Assembly (NCBI RefSeq): GCF_009711125.1
Contig: NZ_WMIB01000015.1
Coordinates: 1 to 64,000 of the forward strand
DNA from: Metabacillus mangrovi
Lineage (GTDB): Bacteria; Bacillota; Bacilli; Bacillales; Bacillaceae
Reading direction: 5' to 3'
DNA length: 64,000 nt
Below, piece by piece: positions 8,313 to 18,145 of the stretch; the stretch's first letter is position 1, and each line of letters opens with the position of its first letter. The notes beneath the pieces are model-generated. The model worked only from the letters and a program-made list of their open reading frames with translations. It had not been told where the DNA came from and did no database searches. Both the position numbers and the translations under genes were made by a program.

Positions 8313-10124
8313 ATGACGTTCGGAAAAAGACTGGCATTCTTGGTTTTTTTGGATTCGTTTACCGTCGTTGCTGCTATTTATCTCAGTTATTTCATGATCA
8401 ATCCTGCCAAAGAGCTTCTCAATCCTGCAATCATAATCAGTTCAGTCGTGCTGCTGGCAGCGCATCACATTTTTGCTTCTCTTTACAAGCTGTATGTAAA
8501 GGCGTGGGAATACGCCAGCATAAAAGAACTGCTGGCTATTTTTTATGCAGTATCCTTTTCAGCGTTCACAACCGGAGTTTTTCAGCAGGTGGCTTACCAG
8601 GATGTCTATGTACGCATACTACTCATTACGTGGTTAATTCATATGGTGTTAATATGTGGGACAAGGTTTTGCTGGAGAATCTTCAGAGATGTCTATTATA
8701 GAAATGCTTCTGACAAAAAGAGGACATTAATAATCGGGGCCGGAATGACAGGTACGATGGTAGCAAGGCAGCTGATGAACAATCGTAACACAAACCTGCT
8801 TCCTGTCGCATTTCTGGATGATGATAAGAAAAAGCAGAATCTGCAGATTTTTGGGTTGGCTGTTGCCGGAGGAATTGAAGCGATAGAAGAAGCTTGCAGC
8901 AAACTATCAATCGAAACGATTATTCTAGCCATTCCTTCATTGGATAAAATGGCACTAAATACAATTTATAGCAATTGTGAGAAAATAAACGTTAAGGTGT
9001 TAACGATCCCAAAGATGGAAGATATCATGCTTGGCAAGGTATCTTCAAATGAATTCAGAGATGTAAAAGTGGAAGATTTACTCGGTAGAGAACCTGTTGA
9101 ACTGGATATAGAAGGAATTACAGAAACCATTTCGGAAAAAACGATTTTAGTAACTGGAGCCGGAGGTTCGATTGGCTCTGAAATCTGCAGGCAGATCTGC
9201 AGATTCAGCCCATCAAAAATTATCTTATTAGGCCATGGAGAGAACAGTATCTATCAAATCGACATGGAACTCCGCAGCAAATTACAGAATGAAATAGAAA
9301 TTATCCCTGTTATAGCCGATATACAAGACCGGAACCGAATCTTTGAAATCATGCAGGAGTACAAGCCATATGTGGTATACCATGCGGCGGCTCATAAGCA
9401 CGTGCCCTTAATGGAGTACAACCCGAGAGAAGCAGTGAAGAATAACATTTTCGGTACTAAAAATGTGGCAGAAGCAGCGGATACATTTGGCGTAAACACA
9501 TTCGTATTAATTTCATCTGACAAAGCCGTTAACCCGCCGAATGTGATGGGTGCTACGAAAAGATTCGCAGAAATGATGATTCAGCATCTGTCCCAAAAAA
9601 GCTCGACAAAGTTCGTAGCCGTTCGTTTCGGTAACGTTTTGGGCAGCAGAGGAAGTGTCATTCCTTTATTTAAAAAGCAAATCCAATCAGGTGGCCCGGT
9701 TACTGTAACCCATCCAGAAATGACAAGGTATTTCATGACAATTCCGGAGGCCTCACGACTCGTCATTCAAGCGGGGTCATTAGCACGGGGTGGAGAAATC
9801 TTTGTTCTAGATATGGGAGAACCGGTTAAAATAGTTGATCTTGCAGAAAATTTGATCAAATTGTCTGGTTATACAACTAAAGAAATAGGTATGAATTTTT
9901 CAGGACTACGTCCTGGAGAAAAGATGTATGAAGAGCTTCTCAACGAAAATGAAGTCCATTCAAAGCAAATATTTCCTAAAATTCATATTGGGAAGGCTGC
10001 ATTAATCAATGAAGAAATCTTACTTGATTTCATGAAAGACTTCTATGTATTGGAAGAAGGCGAGATTAGAGATAGATTGTTGGATATGGCTAATAATCGG
10101 ATAAATGTAACGACTGCTGTTTAG
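8313..10124 (+). CDS. EpsC/CapD-like UDP-sugar 4,6-dehydratase, membrane type
   Basis: The 603-residue protein has about four N-terminal transmembrane helices, then a CoA-binding-like Rossmann segment (LIIGAGMTGTMVA). A full extended SDR domain follows, with TGAGGSIGSEICRQI, AAAHKHVPLME and SSDKAVNPPNVMGATKR. The catalytic position has Met-x3-Lys instead of Tyr-x3-Lys, as in PglF/FlaA1-type C6-dehydratases. It likely makes UDP-4-keto-6-deoxy-N-acetylhexosamine, the first step toward bacillosamine- or QuiNAc-type sugars. The ATG at 8313 follows AAAGGAGAG; the frame open upstream to 8154 is the structured leader. A terminator-like hairpin separates it from the sugar transferase. Confidence 0.88.
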   Translation: MTFGKRLAFLVFLDSFTVVAAIYLSYFMINPAKELLNPAIIISSVVLLAAHHIFASLYKLYVKAWEYASIKELLAIFYAVSFSAFTTGVFQQVAYQDVYVRILLITWLIHMVLICGTRFCWRIFRDVYYRNASDKKRTLIIGAGMTGTMVARQLMNNRNTNLLPVAFLDDDKKKQNLQIFGLAVAGGIEAIEEACSKLSIETIILAIPSLDKMALNTIYSNCEKINVKVLTIPKMEDIMLGKVSSNEFRDVKVEDLLGREPVELDIEGITETISEKTILVTGAGGSIGSEICRQICRFSPSKIILLGHGENSIYQIDMELRSKLQNEIEIIPVIADIQDRNRIFEIMQEYKPYVVYHAAAHKHVPLMEYNPREAVKNNIFGTKNVAEAADTFGVNTFVLISSDKAVNPPNVMGATKRFAEMMIQHLSQKSSTKFVAVRFGNVLGSRGSVIPLFKKQIQSGGPVTVTHPEMTRYFMTIPEASRLVIQAGSLARGGEIFVLDMGEPVKIVDLAENLIKLSGYTTKEIGMNFSGLRPGEKMYEELLNENEVHSKQIFPKIHIGKAALINEEILLDFMKDFYVLEEGEIRDRLLDMANNRINVTTAV

Positions 10125-10260
10125 GTCGTCTTAAGTTAATTATGTAGGAAAATTAATAAAAATAGTTTATTCAATTGGTCAAATGAAATTGTAAGTTCAA
10201 AGTAATTTGTCTTGTGCGAACCTAAGGTTTAAAAATATGTTAAATAATATTTAGCGGTAG

Positions 10261-10297
10261 AAGGATCCACTCTTTGATATAAATTGTGGATCCTTTT
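10261..10297 (+). terminator. Terminator inside the polysaccharide operon
   Basis: AAGGATCCAC and GTGGATCCTT form a perfect 10-bp stem with a 15-nt loop followed by TTTT. It stands between the epsC-like gene and the sugar transferase, so the downstream genes need either readthrough or their own promoter. The EAR-like RNA upstream offers a mechanism for readthrough. Confidence 0.7.
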
Positions 10298-10338
10298 ACC
10301 ATTTTGCTAAAACATAAAGACACGGAGGAGTTCAGCAA

Positions 10339-10974
10339 GTGTATATGAAGATTAAAAGGTTACTAGATATTATTCTTTCTTTAACTGGGCTAATATTATT
10401 ATCACCGTTTATTTTAATTTTTGTAATAGCTATAAAGCTCGAGTCAAAAGGCTCTGTATTGTTTAAACAAAAACGTATTGGCATAAATAAGACACATTTC
10501 AATATCCTGAAGTTCCGCACTATGAGAATAGATACACCTAAGGACACGCCCACACATTTGCTGGAAAATCCAGAACAGTATATCACTAGAATGGGTAAGT
10601 TTTTGAGAAAGACTTCACTTGATGAGCTACCGCAGATTTGGAACATCTTTGTCGGTCAGATGAGTATCATTGGACCTAGACCTGCATTGTGGAATCAATA
10701 TGATTTAATCGCTGAACGTGATAAGTATGGAGCAAATGATGTTCCGCCAGGGCTAACTGGCTGGGCTCAGATTAATGGGCGTGATGAGCTTCCTATTGAA
10801 ATCAAGTCCAAGTTGGACGGGGAGTATGTTGAAAGAATAAGTTTCTGGATGGATGTAAAGTGCTTCTTTGGTACCGTCGTTAGTGTTTTAAAAAGTGACG
10901 GTGTTGTTGAAGGTGGGACTGGAACTACAACGAAGAAAGAAATCGCGAGTAGTAAGGAGAGTATTTCTAAATGA
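10339..10974 (+). CDS. Initiating sugar-phosphate transferase (EpsL/CapM/WcaJ C-terminal type)
   Basis: The 211-residue protein is a small polyisoprenyl-phosphate hexose-1-phosphate transferase with one N-terminal membrane helix (LLDIILSLTGLILLSPFILI). Conserved blocks KFRTMR, TSLDELPQIWNIFVGQMS, IGPRPAL and PPGLTGWAQINGRD are all present. It should start the repeat unit by moving a sugar phosphate, probably the product of the dehydratase branch, onto undecaprenyl phosphate. GTG at 10339 was chosen because GGAGGAG lies 8 nt upstream. It overlaps the next gene by 4 nt (ATGA). Confidence 0.9.
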   Translation: MYMKIKRLLDIILSLTGLILLSPFILIFVIAIKLESKGSVLFKQKRIGINKTHFNILKFRTMRIDTPKDTPTHLLENPEQYITRMGKFLRKTSLDELPQIWNIFVGQMSIIGPRPALWNQYDLIAERDKYGANDVPPGLTGWAQINGRDELPIEIKSKLDGEYVERISFWMDVKCFFGTVVSVLKSDGVVEGGTGTTTKKEIASSKESISK

Positions 10975-11834
10975 AAAAAATACTGATAACTGGTAAGAAC
11001 AGCTATGTGGGTACGAGCCTGGAGAAATGGCTAGGAAACTATCCTGATAGATACTTGATAGATTCAATTAGTTTAAGAGACGATTCGTGGAAGGAGAAAG
11101 ACTTTTCAGAATATGATGTTGTAGTTCATGTAGCTGGGATAGCACATGTTTCGTCCGATCCTAAAATGGAAGATATGTATTATAAAGTGAACCGAGATCT
11201 TACAATAGAGTCTGCTGAAAAGGCCAAAACAGAAGGAGTTAAGCAGTTTATTTTTATGAGCAGTATTATTGTATATGGGGATAGTAGTAGCAATAGAAGA
11301 GTAATCGACAAAAATACAACCCCTACACCGAGTAATTTTTATGGGAATAGTAAATTGCAGGCTGAGCAGGGTATCAAACCTTTAGAAAATGAAAACTTTA
11401 AGGTCGCTATAATTAGACCCCCAATGATTTATGGGAAAGGGTCCAAAGGGAATTATTCCAGACTTGCAAAGCTGGCTCGAAAATTACCTTTATTTCCTGA
11501 TATAGATAACCAGCGTAGCATGCTCCATATTGATAATCTTTGTGAGTTCTTAAAAATTATCATTGATAATCAAGATTGTGGACTTTTCTATCCACAGAAT
11601 AAGGAGTATGTTAAGACGAGTGAGATGGTTAGTCTTATAGCAGCAGTACATGGGAAGAATATGATGTTAACCAAGATGTTTAATAGCCCTTTGAGAATAT
11701 TAGCATTTAAGATTAGCTTGATTAATAAATTGTTTGGAAATTTGGTATATGAACAGTCAATGAGTAATCATGAAGTGGAATATAGGATTAGGAATTTTAA
11801 AGAGTCAATTAAATTGTCAGAGTTAGATTATTAA
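10971..11834 (+). CDS. CapN/WbpV-like NAD-dependent epimerase/reductase
   Basis: The 287-residue extended SDR begins with the dinucleotide motif ILITGKNSYVGTSL, has HVAGIAHVS, the catalytic serine in MSSI and the YGNSK (YxxxK) dyad. Proteins of this length next to a CapM-type transferase usually act as 4-epimerase or 4-reductase on UDP-N-acetyl sugars. It probably finishes the sugar begun by the EpsC-like dehydratase, for example reducing the 4-keto group. The exact product cannot be read from sequence. It is translationally coupled to the upstream transferase. Confidence 0.82.
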   Translation: MKKILITGKNSYVGTSLEKWLGNYPDRYLIDSISLRDDSWKEKDFSEYDVVVHVAGIAHVSSDPKMEDMYYKVNRDLTIESAEKAKTEGVKQFIFMSSIIVYGDSSSNRRVIDKNTTPTPSNFYGNSKLQAEQGIKPLENENFKVAIIRPPMIYGKGSKGNYSRLAKLARKLPLFPDIDNQRSMLHIDNLCEFLKIIIDNQDCGLFYPQNKEYVKTSEMVSLIAAVHGKNMMLTKMFNSPLRILAFKISLINKLFGNLVYEQSMSNHEVEYRIRNFKESIKLSELDY

Positions 11835-11869
11835 TTAACTTAGTTTATACATGGAACAGAGGTGTACCA

Positions 11870-13015
11870 ATGAAAAAAGCATTAATGATGGCATCAGTAG
11901 CCTCCATGATCGATCTATTTAATATGGATAATATAAAAATCCTTCGAGATATGGGATTTGAAGTTCATGTAGCTTGCAATTTTGAATACGGAAGTATAAC
12001 AAGTCAAGAACGAGTAGATAAATTCCGCACGGATCTTGAAAATAATGGAATAAAAACCTTCCATATTCCTGTACCACGAAGTATGTCTGCAATTAAAAAT
12101 ATCGTAAGATCTTATAACTACATGAAAAAATTATGCGCAGAACATAACTATCAAATTGTTCATTGTCATTCCCCGATTGGTGGAGTTATTGCTAGAATGG
12201 CTTGCAGAAATTTGAGGAAGTATGGGACTAATGTAATATATACTGCGCATGGTTTTCATTTTTTTAAAGGAGCTCCTTTAAAAAATTGGCTAATGTACTA
12301 TCCTGTAGAGCGCTATCTCTCAAAATTTACTGATATATTAATTACAATTAATAAAGAAGACTTTAGGAGGGCATATGGTTCTTTCAATTCAAAAAGTATT
12401 CAGTATGTTCCTGGTATTGGACTCGATACTAAGAAAATTGAACTTAAGTCTGTAAATAGAGTAGAAAAACGTAATGAATTAGGAATTAACAACAACGGGT
12501 TAATTTTACTTTCTGTTGGTGAGATAAATAAGAATAAAAACCACGAAACGGTAGTTAGAGCTTTATCAAAAATAAATAATTCTAATATATATTATGTTAT
12601 ATGTGGAAAAGGTCCACTTGATAATCATTTAAGAAAAATAATAAAAGAATTAGGAATGGAAAAACAAATAATGTTATTAGGTTACCGAACAGATATTGTA
12701 GAAATAGCTAAGGTCTCAGATATTTTTGTTTTTCCTTCTTTTCGGGAGGGGCTTTCTGTAGCCCTAATGGAAGCAATGGCTTGTGGTTTACCAATAGTGT
12801 GCTCAAATATCCGTGGAAATAATGATTTAGTTAAAGATAGAAGAGGTGGATACTTAGTTACCCCATCTAATACTGATATGTTTGCAAGTGCAATAAGTAA
12901 GTTAATTAGTGATAAAAGGTTATGTATCGAAATGGGCGAGTATAATAAAGAAAAAATAGTAAACTGCGATATAAGATTAATAAATGAAAAAATAAAAAAA
13001 ATATACAATAATTAA
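11870..13015 (+). CDS. Glycosyltransferase, GT4 family (CapL/EpsD-like)
   Basis: The 381-residue protein has the GT-B fold of GT4 enzymes. The N-terminal domain contains HCHSPIGGVIARM and YTAHGFHFFKGA, typical of the CapL/EpsD group. The C-terminal nucleotide-binding domain carries SVGEINKNKN, FVFPSFREGLSVALMEAMACG and GLPIV, with the EX7E-type glutamates. It adds a sugar to the lipid-linked repeat unit at the inner membrane face. The start follows an AGAGGTG motif. Base composition is clearly more AT-rich than the tkmA-ptpZ genes. Confidence 0.88.
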   Translation: MKKALMMASVASMIDLFNMDNIKILRDMGFEVHVACNFEYGSITSQERVDKFRTDLENNGIKTFHIPVPRSMSAIKNIVRSYNYMKKLCAEHNYQIVHCHSPIGGVIARMACRNLRKYGTNVIYTAHGFHFFKGAPLKNWLMYYPVERYLSKFTDILITINKEDFRRAYGSFNSKSIQYVPGIGLDTKKIELKSVNRVEKRNELGINNNGLILLSVGEINKNKNHETVVRALSKINNSNIYYVICGKGPLDNHLRKIIKELGMEKQIMLLGYRTDIVEIAKVSDIFVFPSFREGLSVALMEAMACGLPIVCSNIRGNNDLVKDRRGGYLVTPSNTDMFASAISKLISDKRLCIEMGEYNKEKIVNCDIRLINEKIKKIYNN

Positions 13016-13416
13016 AGGGAAGTTAGATAGAAAAGAGTCGTTCATCTATTAATTTTCATTTAATGGAGAGGAAAATGTTACAATTTTAAAATTAAATGGT
13101 TAATAATTTAGGATGTGCATGTTCCTTTAATTGAACAACAGTGTGATTAAATACAGAGCGTTGTCAAATATTTTGACCTAATATAAAATACATGCCTATG
13201 ACTAAACAGCTAGCTTGAATTATAAATTTTGAAGATAAAGCTTGAATTATTCCCTACTTTATTGATTGGAATTTACAAGAATATGTATTCTCAAGGTGAT
13301 TAATGTGTTAATTTATCCTATAAAGTGAGTACTTATTATATTTAAGGAACAATATGAGAACTGGCTATTATTCTATTCTATTCTGTTGAAAGTCGTATAT
13401 CTAGGAGAGACGAGCT
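13016..13416 (+). other. AT-rich spacer within the glycosyltransferase block
   Basis: About 400 bp without a supportable gene, strong hairpin or repeat. It ends with AGGAGAG, the RBS of the next gene. A degraded gene is possible, but no protein similarity was recognised. Confidence 0.5.
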
Positions 13417-14520
13417 TTGAGAATACTTCACATAATAAACAATCTAGGCCCAGGTGGGGCAGAAAAATTAATAGAAGAATTATCACCAGCAATTAATAAT
13501 TTGGCAGGAACAAGTTTAGACATCCTGGTATTATCTAAAGATAACAATATATATTATGATTCCTTAAGTTCAAAAGGAATAAAAGTAGACATAATTAGGT
13601 CTCAAAGTATTTATAGTCCACTTCACATTTTGAAAATAAACACCTACATTAATAAAGGGAATTATGATATAGTTCATTCCCATTTGTTCCCAACGCAATA
13701 TTGGGTTGGATTATCTAGAATATTTTCCAACAGTAAAAAGGTGAAATACGTTACAACTGAACACAGTACAAATAATAGAAGAAGGAATAAACCATATTTT
13801 AGATTAATGGATAAGTATATTTATTCTAAATATGATTCTGTCATTTCAATTACGGATAATACAAGAAAAAATCTAGTTAACTGGATTAAGCCAAAAGATC
13901 GTGAACTTAACAGATATAAAGTGATTGAAAATGGTATTAACATAGATAAATTCATTAATGCTGCTCCATATAGTAAAAATAAAATAAAGGAGGAGTTCTC
14001 GGAACAAACAAAATTGATATGTATGGTAGGAAGGTTTGAAAAGGCAAAGGACCAGGCAACTCTTATTAGAGCAATGAAAGTACTTTCTTCGGAAATTCAT
14101 TTATTGCTTGTAGGGGAAGGGGCATTAAAAGGAAACAATATGAGTTTAGCTAAAGAACTTGGGGTTTCAAACAGAGTGCACTTTTTAGGGTTTAGAAATG
14201 ATATTCCTAATGTGCTTAAGACTGTAGATATCGTAATATTGTCTTCCTATTGGGAAGGACTTAGTTTATTTTCCATAGAGGGGATGGCATGCGGAAAACC
14301 CTTCATAGCAACTAAAGTACAGGGTCTAGAAGAAATTGTTGGTGGATATGGATTATTGTTCCGTCAAGGTGATGTTAAGGGCCTTTGTTTATTAATAAAT
14401 AAATTACTATCTGATAGAATTTTTTATAAAGAAGTATCAGAAAGGTGTATTACAAGATCAAGAACATATGACCTTAGGAATACAGTGGAAAAACTTGTGC
14501 AACTATACAGAAATTTATAA
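13417..14520 (+). CDS. Glycosyltransferase, GT4 family
   Basis: This 367-residue GT-B enzyme begins ILHIINNLGPGGAEKLIEEL, the donor-domain glycine-rich loop of GT4 proteins. It continues through HSHLFPTQYW and NGINIDKF, and has VGRFEKAKDQ, LLVGEG and LSSYWEGLSLFSIEGMACGKP in the nucleotide-sugar domain. Its sugar is unknown. The TTG start at 13417 follows AGGAGAG. It is one of three GT4 paralogues in the cluster and lies just before the Wzy-like gene. Confidence 0.87.
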   Translation: MRILHIINNLGPGGAEKLIEELSPAINNLAGTSLDILVLSKDNNIYYDSLSSKGIKVDIIRSQSIYSPLHILKINTYINKGNYDIVHSHLFPTQYWVGLSRIFSNSKKVKYVTTEHSTNNRRRNKPYFRLMDKYIYSKYDSVISITDNTRKNLVNWIKPKDRELNRYKVIENGINIDKFINAAPYSKNKIKEEFSEQTKLICMVGRFEKAKDQATLIRAMKVLSSEIHLLLVGEGALKGNNMSLAKELGVSNRVHFLGFRNDIPNVLKTVDIVILSSYWEGLSLFSIEGMACGKPFIATKVQGLEEIVGGYGLLFRQGDVKGLCLLINKLLSDRIFYKEVSERCITRSRTYDLRNTVEKLVQLYRNL

Positions 14521-14584
14521 TTCACTTTGTAGAGTTTTTTAATAGTTACTATAGTCCATCTCTGCGATTAGGAGTGAATACATT

Positions 14585-15550
14585 TTGAAAAATGATTTAC
14601 TAGATGTAAGTAATAAACTTAAACTGAAAAAAGGCATTTATTTATTAATTTCGGTAATCATAGCTTTTTTATTTGCATTACCTGAAGACATTACTTGGGC
14701 AAGAGATCGTTTAAATTATTTAACTTACGCTGAATCAAGTTCAATAATTATACAACGCTATCTTTCTACCGGCATTTTATCAATTTTTTCAAATGAACCA
14801 TTGTTCTTGGTAATAAATATAATTTTGTTGGCCATGTTTCCTCCAGAACAAATAGTGAGAATAATAATTTTTATATCTACTTTAGGTGTTTTATACGCTT
14901 TGGGGAAGGTAACAAACTATAGCTTCTGGATTATTATATTATTCCTCTTTATACCGCAAATAGTAAAAAATCATATAATTCATTTAAGGCAAGGTTTAGG
15001 ATTAAGTTTTTACCTAATAGGTTTAACTCTTAATAATAAATTTAGTAGATACTTAAAAGTTTCTGCAGTTTTTATTCACAGTAGTTTTGCATTTCTAATA
15101 CTTTTTGAAATTTTAGAAAGTTTCCTCAAAAAAATTAAATTTAATTTTGCGTTAAGATTAGTAACTTCCACTATATTCTTGACTTTTTTCGTTTTTCTTG
15201 TGCCCGAATTGGCGCGTTTATTTGGAGATAGAAGAGCAGCTGACTATGACTTTTCAATAGCGCAAAGTGCGAGTGGCTTAGGTTTTTTATTATGGGCTGT
15301 AGCTGGTAGTATATTCATTCTAACTATAAAAAAGGATAAAATAAATGTTATTGCTTGTTATGGAATAATGTTTTATCTAGTTTCTTATTTCTTTTTGGAT
15401 TTTGGGGCAAGAATATTAGAAAATATTATTCCTTTAATTTTATGTGCAGTATTAAAAGATCAAAAAGAAACTAAAATATTCTTTATTATTTTTTTAACAA
15501 TATATGGATTTATACAATGGTACACAAATGGTTATAGTTTCCTCATATAG
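14585..15550 (+). CDS. EpsG/Wzy-like polysaccharide polymerase
   Basis: The 321-residue protein is almost entirely hydrophobic, with roughly nine transmembrane helices. It has a charged periplasmic-type loop near the N-terminus (WARDRLNYLTYAESSS) and an HLRQGLGLSFY segment resembling the EpsG family. A Wzy-type polymerase is the function otherwise missing from this cluster and its position between glycosyltransferases is usual. Sequence conservation in this family is low, so the call rests on topology and context. Start: TTG at 14585 with GGAG 10 nt upstream. Confidence 0.75.
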   Translation: MKNDLLDVSNKLKLKKGIYLLISVIIAFLFALPEDITWARDRLNYLTYAESSSIIIQRYLSTGILSIFSNEPLFLVINIILLAMFPPEQIVRIIIFISTLGVLYALGKVTNYSFWIIILFLFIPQIVKNHIIHLRQGLGLSFYLIGLTLNNKFSRYLKVSAVFIHSSFAFLILFEILESFLKKIKFNFALRLVTSTIFLTFFVFLVPELARLFGDRRAADYDFSIAQSASGLGFLLWAVAGSIFILTIKKDKINVIACYGIMFYLVSYFFLDFGARILENIIPLILCAVLKDQKETKIFFIIFLTIYGFIQWYTNGYSFLI

Positions 15551-15591
15551 GAATAAGTTATTTTCAATCGCATTTATAAGGTAGGAGAAGC

Positions 15592-16662
15592 ATGAAGAAA
15601 ATAAAGGTGCTGCAGATTATACCAAGTTTTGGCGTTGGTGGAGCGGAGAAATTAGTTTTAGATTATCTATATTTCTTTGATAATGAGACAGTCGAAATCA
15701 AAGCAATTTCTATGTTCGAGAATCAAAATACTATAAATGATGAATTTATAAGAGAAAAAGGATTAGATGTCGTATATTTAGATAAAAAACCAGGCTTAGA
15801 TTTAAGCATGTTTATAAAAATTAATAAAATTATTAAAGAGTTTGAACCTGATGTTATCCACAGCCATATGAATACAATGAAGTATTTAATTTTTAGTAAA
15901 GGAAAAGTAAAATTATTTCATACTATTCATAATGAGCCGGAAAAAGATGCATATGGTATGGACAAATTAGCTAATAAGTTTAGTTTTAAATATTTAAAAT
16001 GTACACCTATCACTCTTTCGGAAGAGTTAGCAGAAAAAGCAAACGAATACTACGGCATAAATAATGCAATTGTTGTAAATAATGGAATAGATTTTAAAAA
16101 ATTTATTAGTCTTAAACACAGTAAAGAGGATTTGAGAAAAAAACTAGGTCTTCCTACAGATTCATTTATAATTGGTCATGTTGGTAGGTTTATGGACCAA
16201 AAAAATCATGATTTTTTAATTAACATCTTCGCGGAAGTAGTAAAGGTTAAGGAAAATTCTTTGTTACTGTTAGTTGGAGATGGAGAATTACGATGTTACA
16301 TTGAAGAGAAAGTTAAAAAATTAGGTTTAATAGGGAAAGTGAAATTCCTAGGTTTAAGAAAAGATATTCCTGAAATAATAAAAACTTTAGATGTTTTTTT
16401 GTTTCCATCTTTACACGAAGGATTTCCAATTACCTTAATAGAAGCCCAAGTAGCAGGTGTGAGATGTGTGATTTCAGATCTAATCGATAGAAGAATTGTT
16501 CTTAATATTGATACAGTTCCCGTAAGTTTGAATACTCCTGCTCGTGAATGGTGTAATACCGTATTAAATAATGAAATTAAAGGAACCCCTATTGATAAAA
16601 TAGATTATTTCGATATTAATGTAATTGTTAAACAACTAGAAAGAAAATATCGAGAGGAATAA
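15592..16662 (+). CDS. Glycosyltransferase, GT4 family
   Basis: A 356-residue GT-B enzyme that starts KVLQIIPSFGVGGAEKLVLDY. Further conserved blocks are HSHMNTMKYL, NNGIDFKKF, GHVGRFMDQKNHDFL, LLLVGDGELR and FLFPSLHEGFPITLIEAQVAG. The EX7E pair is conserved. It probably adds one of the internal sugars. The ATG follows TAGGAGAAG by 4 nt. No terminator follows; a 410-bp gap leads to the Fuc4NAc branch. Confidence 0.87.
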   Translation: MKKIKVLQIIPSFGVGGAEKLVLDYLYFFDNETVEIKAISMFENQNTINDEFIREKGLDVVYLDKKPGLDLSMFIKINKIIKEFEPDVIHSHMNTMKYLIFSKGKVKLFHTIHNEPEKDAYGMDKLANKFSFKYLKCTPITLSEELAEKANEYYGINNAIVVNNGIDFKKFISLKHSKEDLRKKLGLPTDSFIIGHVGRFMDQKNHDFLINIFAEVVKVKENSLLLLVGDGELRCYIEEKVKKLGLIGKVKFLGLRKDIPEIIKTLDVFLFPSLHEGFPITLIEAQVAGVRCVISDLIDRRIVLNIDTVPVSLNTPAREWCNTVLNNEIKGTPIDKIDYFDINVIVKQLERKYREE

Positions 16663-17073
16663 CAAGGTATACCTTATCCGGTAGTTATTGCATTGCTTAG
16701 TTGCTATCTTATGAAGAGCAAAATATCTTAAAATTTCAAAGATGGACAAAAAATATCTTAAATTTAATAAAGGCAGCGTTAGAAGAATTGAAATGTTATA
16801 TTTAGTGCTGTTTTTGAGAGAAAAAAAGTTTTTAATGTTAAAATATTATTTACCAATAACCGATGAGATCGCTGTTTAAATATATAAGAAGAATTGTAGT
16901 AATGATTACCTAAAAGAGCAATTAATTTATAATTCTGAACAAGAAACATTTAGAACTAAAAATAATTGGAAACAATAGTGGTTTTAATAAGGCGGACAAA
17001 AAATGAACTGTATCTCGAAATCAACATCAAAAAGAAGGTATAGTTTATAGGGAAGATAAGAAGGAGGTAAACA
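16663..17073 (+). other. AT-rich spacer before the Fuc4NAc-type genes
   Basis: About 410 bp with no supportable gene. It ends with AAGGAGG directly ahead of the TTG start at 17074. The gap divides the generic glycosyltransferases from the Fuc4NAc-type branch and may hold an unrecognised promoter. Confidence 0.5.
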
Positions 17074-18135
17074 TTGAAGTATTTACATGTTTTTTCCACT
17101 GATGAAAATGAAAAATTTTCAAAGTCATTTATAGAGTTTGTTAATAGTAATTTTAATTCGAAAGATCATGTTTTTTTATTGAGTAATGGGAAAGAGACTA
17201 AAACCTATATTTCAAACGCACCTAATTTAAAGATATTGCCATATAATTTAAACAGCATTCTATTAATTTCCCAGTATATGATAAAGTCAAAAAGAATTTT
17301 TTTTCATGGGTTTAGCAACAACAAATATATAGATGCCGCCCTTTTTTTTCAACCTTTATTGTTAAAAAAAAGTTTTTGGATAATTTGGGGTGGAGATTTA
17401 TATCTCTATAAATCACAAAATGAAAGTATTAGAAATAAAATACGCGAAATGCCTAGGAGATTCATTTTTAAAAATATTGGTGGATTAATAACCCATATTA
17501 AAGGTGATTACGAATTAGCCAAAAAGTGGTATGGAGCAAAAGGGAAGTATTATTATTCATTTATGTACTTGAGTAATTTACATAAGAAGCATGATGATAT
17601 TCATGTAAAAAAGGATAATAAAATTTATATACAAGTTGGAAATTCTGCATTAGATACTAATGAACACATAGAGATATTTAATAAATTAAAGATATATAAA
17701 GAGGAAGCGATAGAAATAATTTGCCCCCTTTCATATGCACATGAATCTAATCCTAACTACAGAGACAAAGTTATAGAAACCGGTAGAAGTATATTTGGTG
17801 ATAAATTTAATCCTATTGTAGAGTTTCTTCCTTTTAACGAGTATGTTAGTTTATTATCAAAAGTCGATATTGCGATTTTTAATCATAAAAGGCAGCAGGC
17901 AGTCGGAAATATAACCACTTTACTTGGGTTAGGTAAAAAGGTCTACATTAGAAATGACATTACAACTTGGGATTTTTGTAGAGAGCATGGACTAAAAGTA
18001 TTTAATGCAAATGGTAATTTAGATGATTTGTTTGTGAAAATGGACAATTACAGCAGTAGGGAAAATGTTAATAATGTAAAAAGTATGTTCTCAGAAGAGA
18101 AGCTAATAGAAGATCTGAATAAACTCTTTTCATAG
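17074..18135 (+). CDS. WecF-like 4-acetamido-4,6-dideoxygalactose transferase (Glyco_transf_56)
   Basis: The 353-residue protein resembles the TDP-Fuc4NAc:lipid II Fuc4NAc transferase family. It starts KYLHVFSTDENEKFSKSFIEFV, has the IIWGGDLYLY segment and ends with NHKRQQAVGNITTLLGLGKKVY, all typical of WecF. In Enterobacteriaceae this enzyme adds the third sugar of the enterobacterial common antigen repeat. Here the downstream wecE, rmlA and rmlB genes would supply the donor. The TTG start follows AAGGAGGTAAACA. This is the clearest pathway clue in the cluster. Confidence 0.8.
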   Translation: MKYLHVFSTDENEKFSKSFIEFVNSNFNSKDHVFLLSNGKETKTYISNAPNLKILPYNLNSILLISQYMIKSKRIFFHGFSNNKYIDAALFFQPLLLKKSFWIIWGGDLYLYKSQNESIRNKIREMPRRFIFKNIGGLITHIKGDYELAKKWYGAKGKYYYSFMYLSNLHKKHDDIHVKKDNKIYIQVGNSALDTNEHIEIFNKLKIYKEEAIEIICPLSYAHESNPNYRDKVIETGRSIFGDKFNPIVEFLPFNEYVSLLSKVDIAIFNHKRQQAVGNITTLLGLGKKVYIRNDITTWDFCREHGLKVFNANGNLDDLFVKMDNYSSRENVNNVKSMFSEEKLIEDLNKLFS

Positions 18136-18145
18136 GGGCGCTGTT

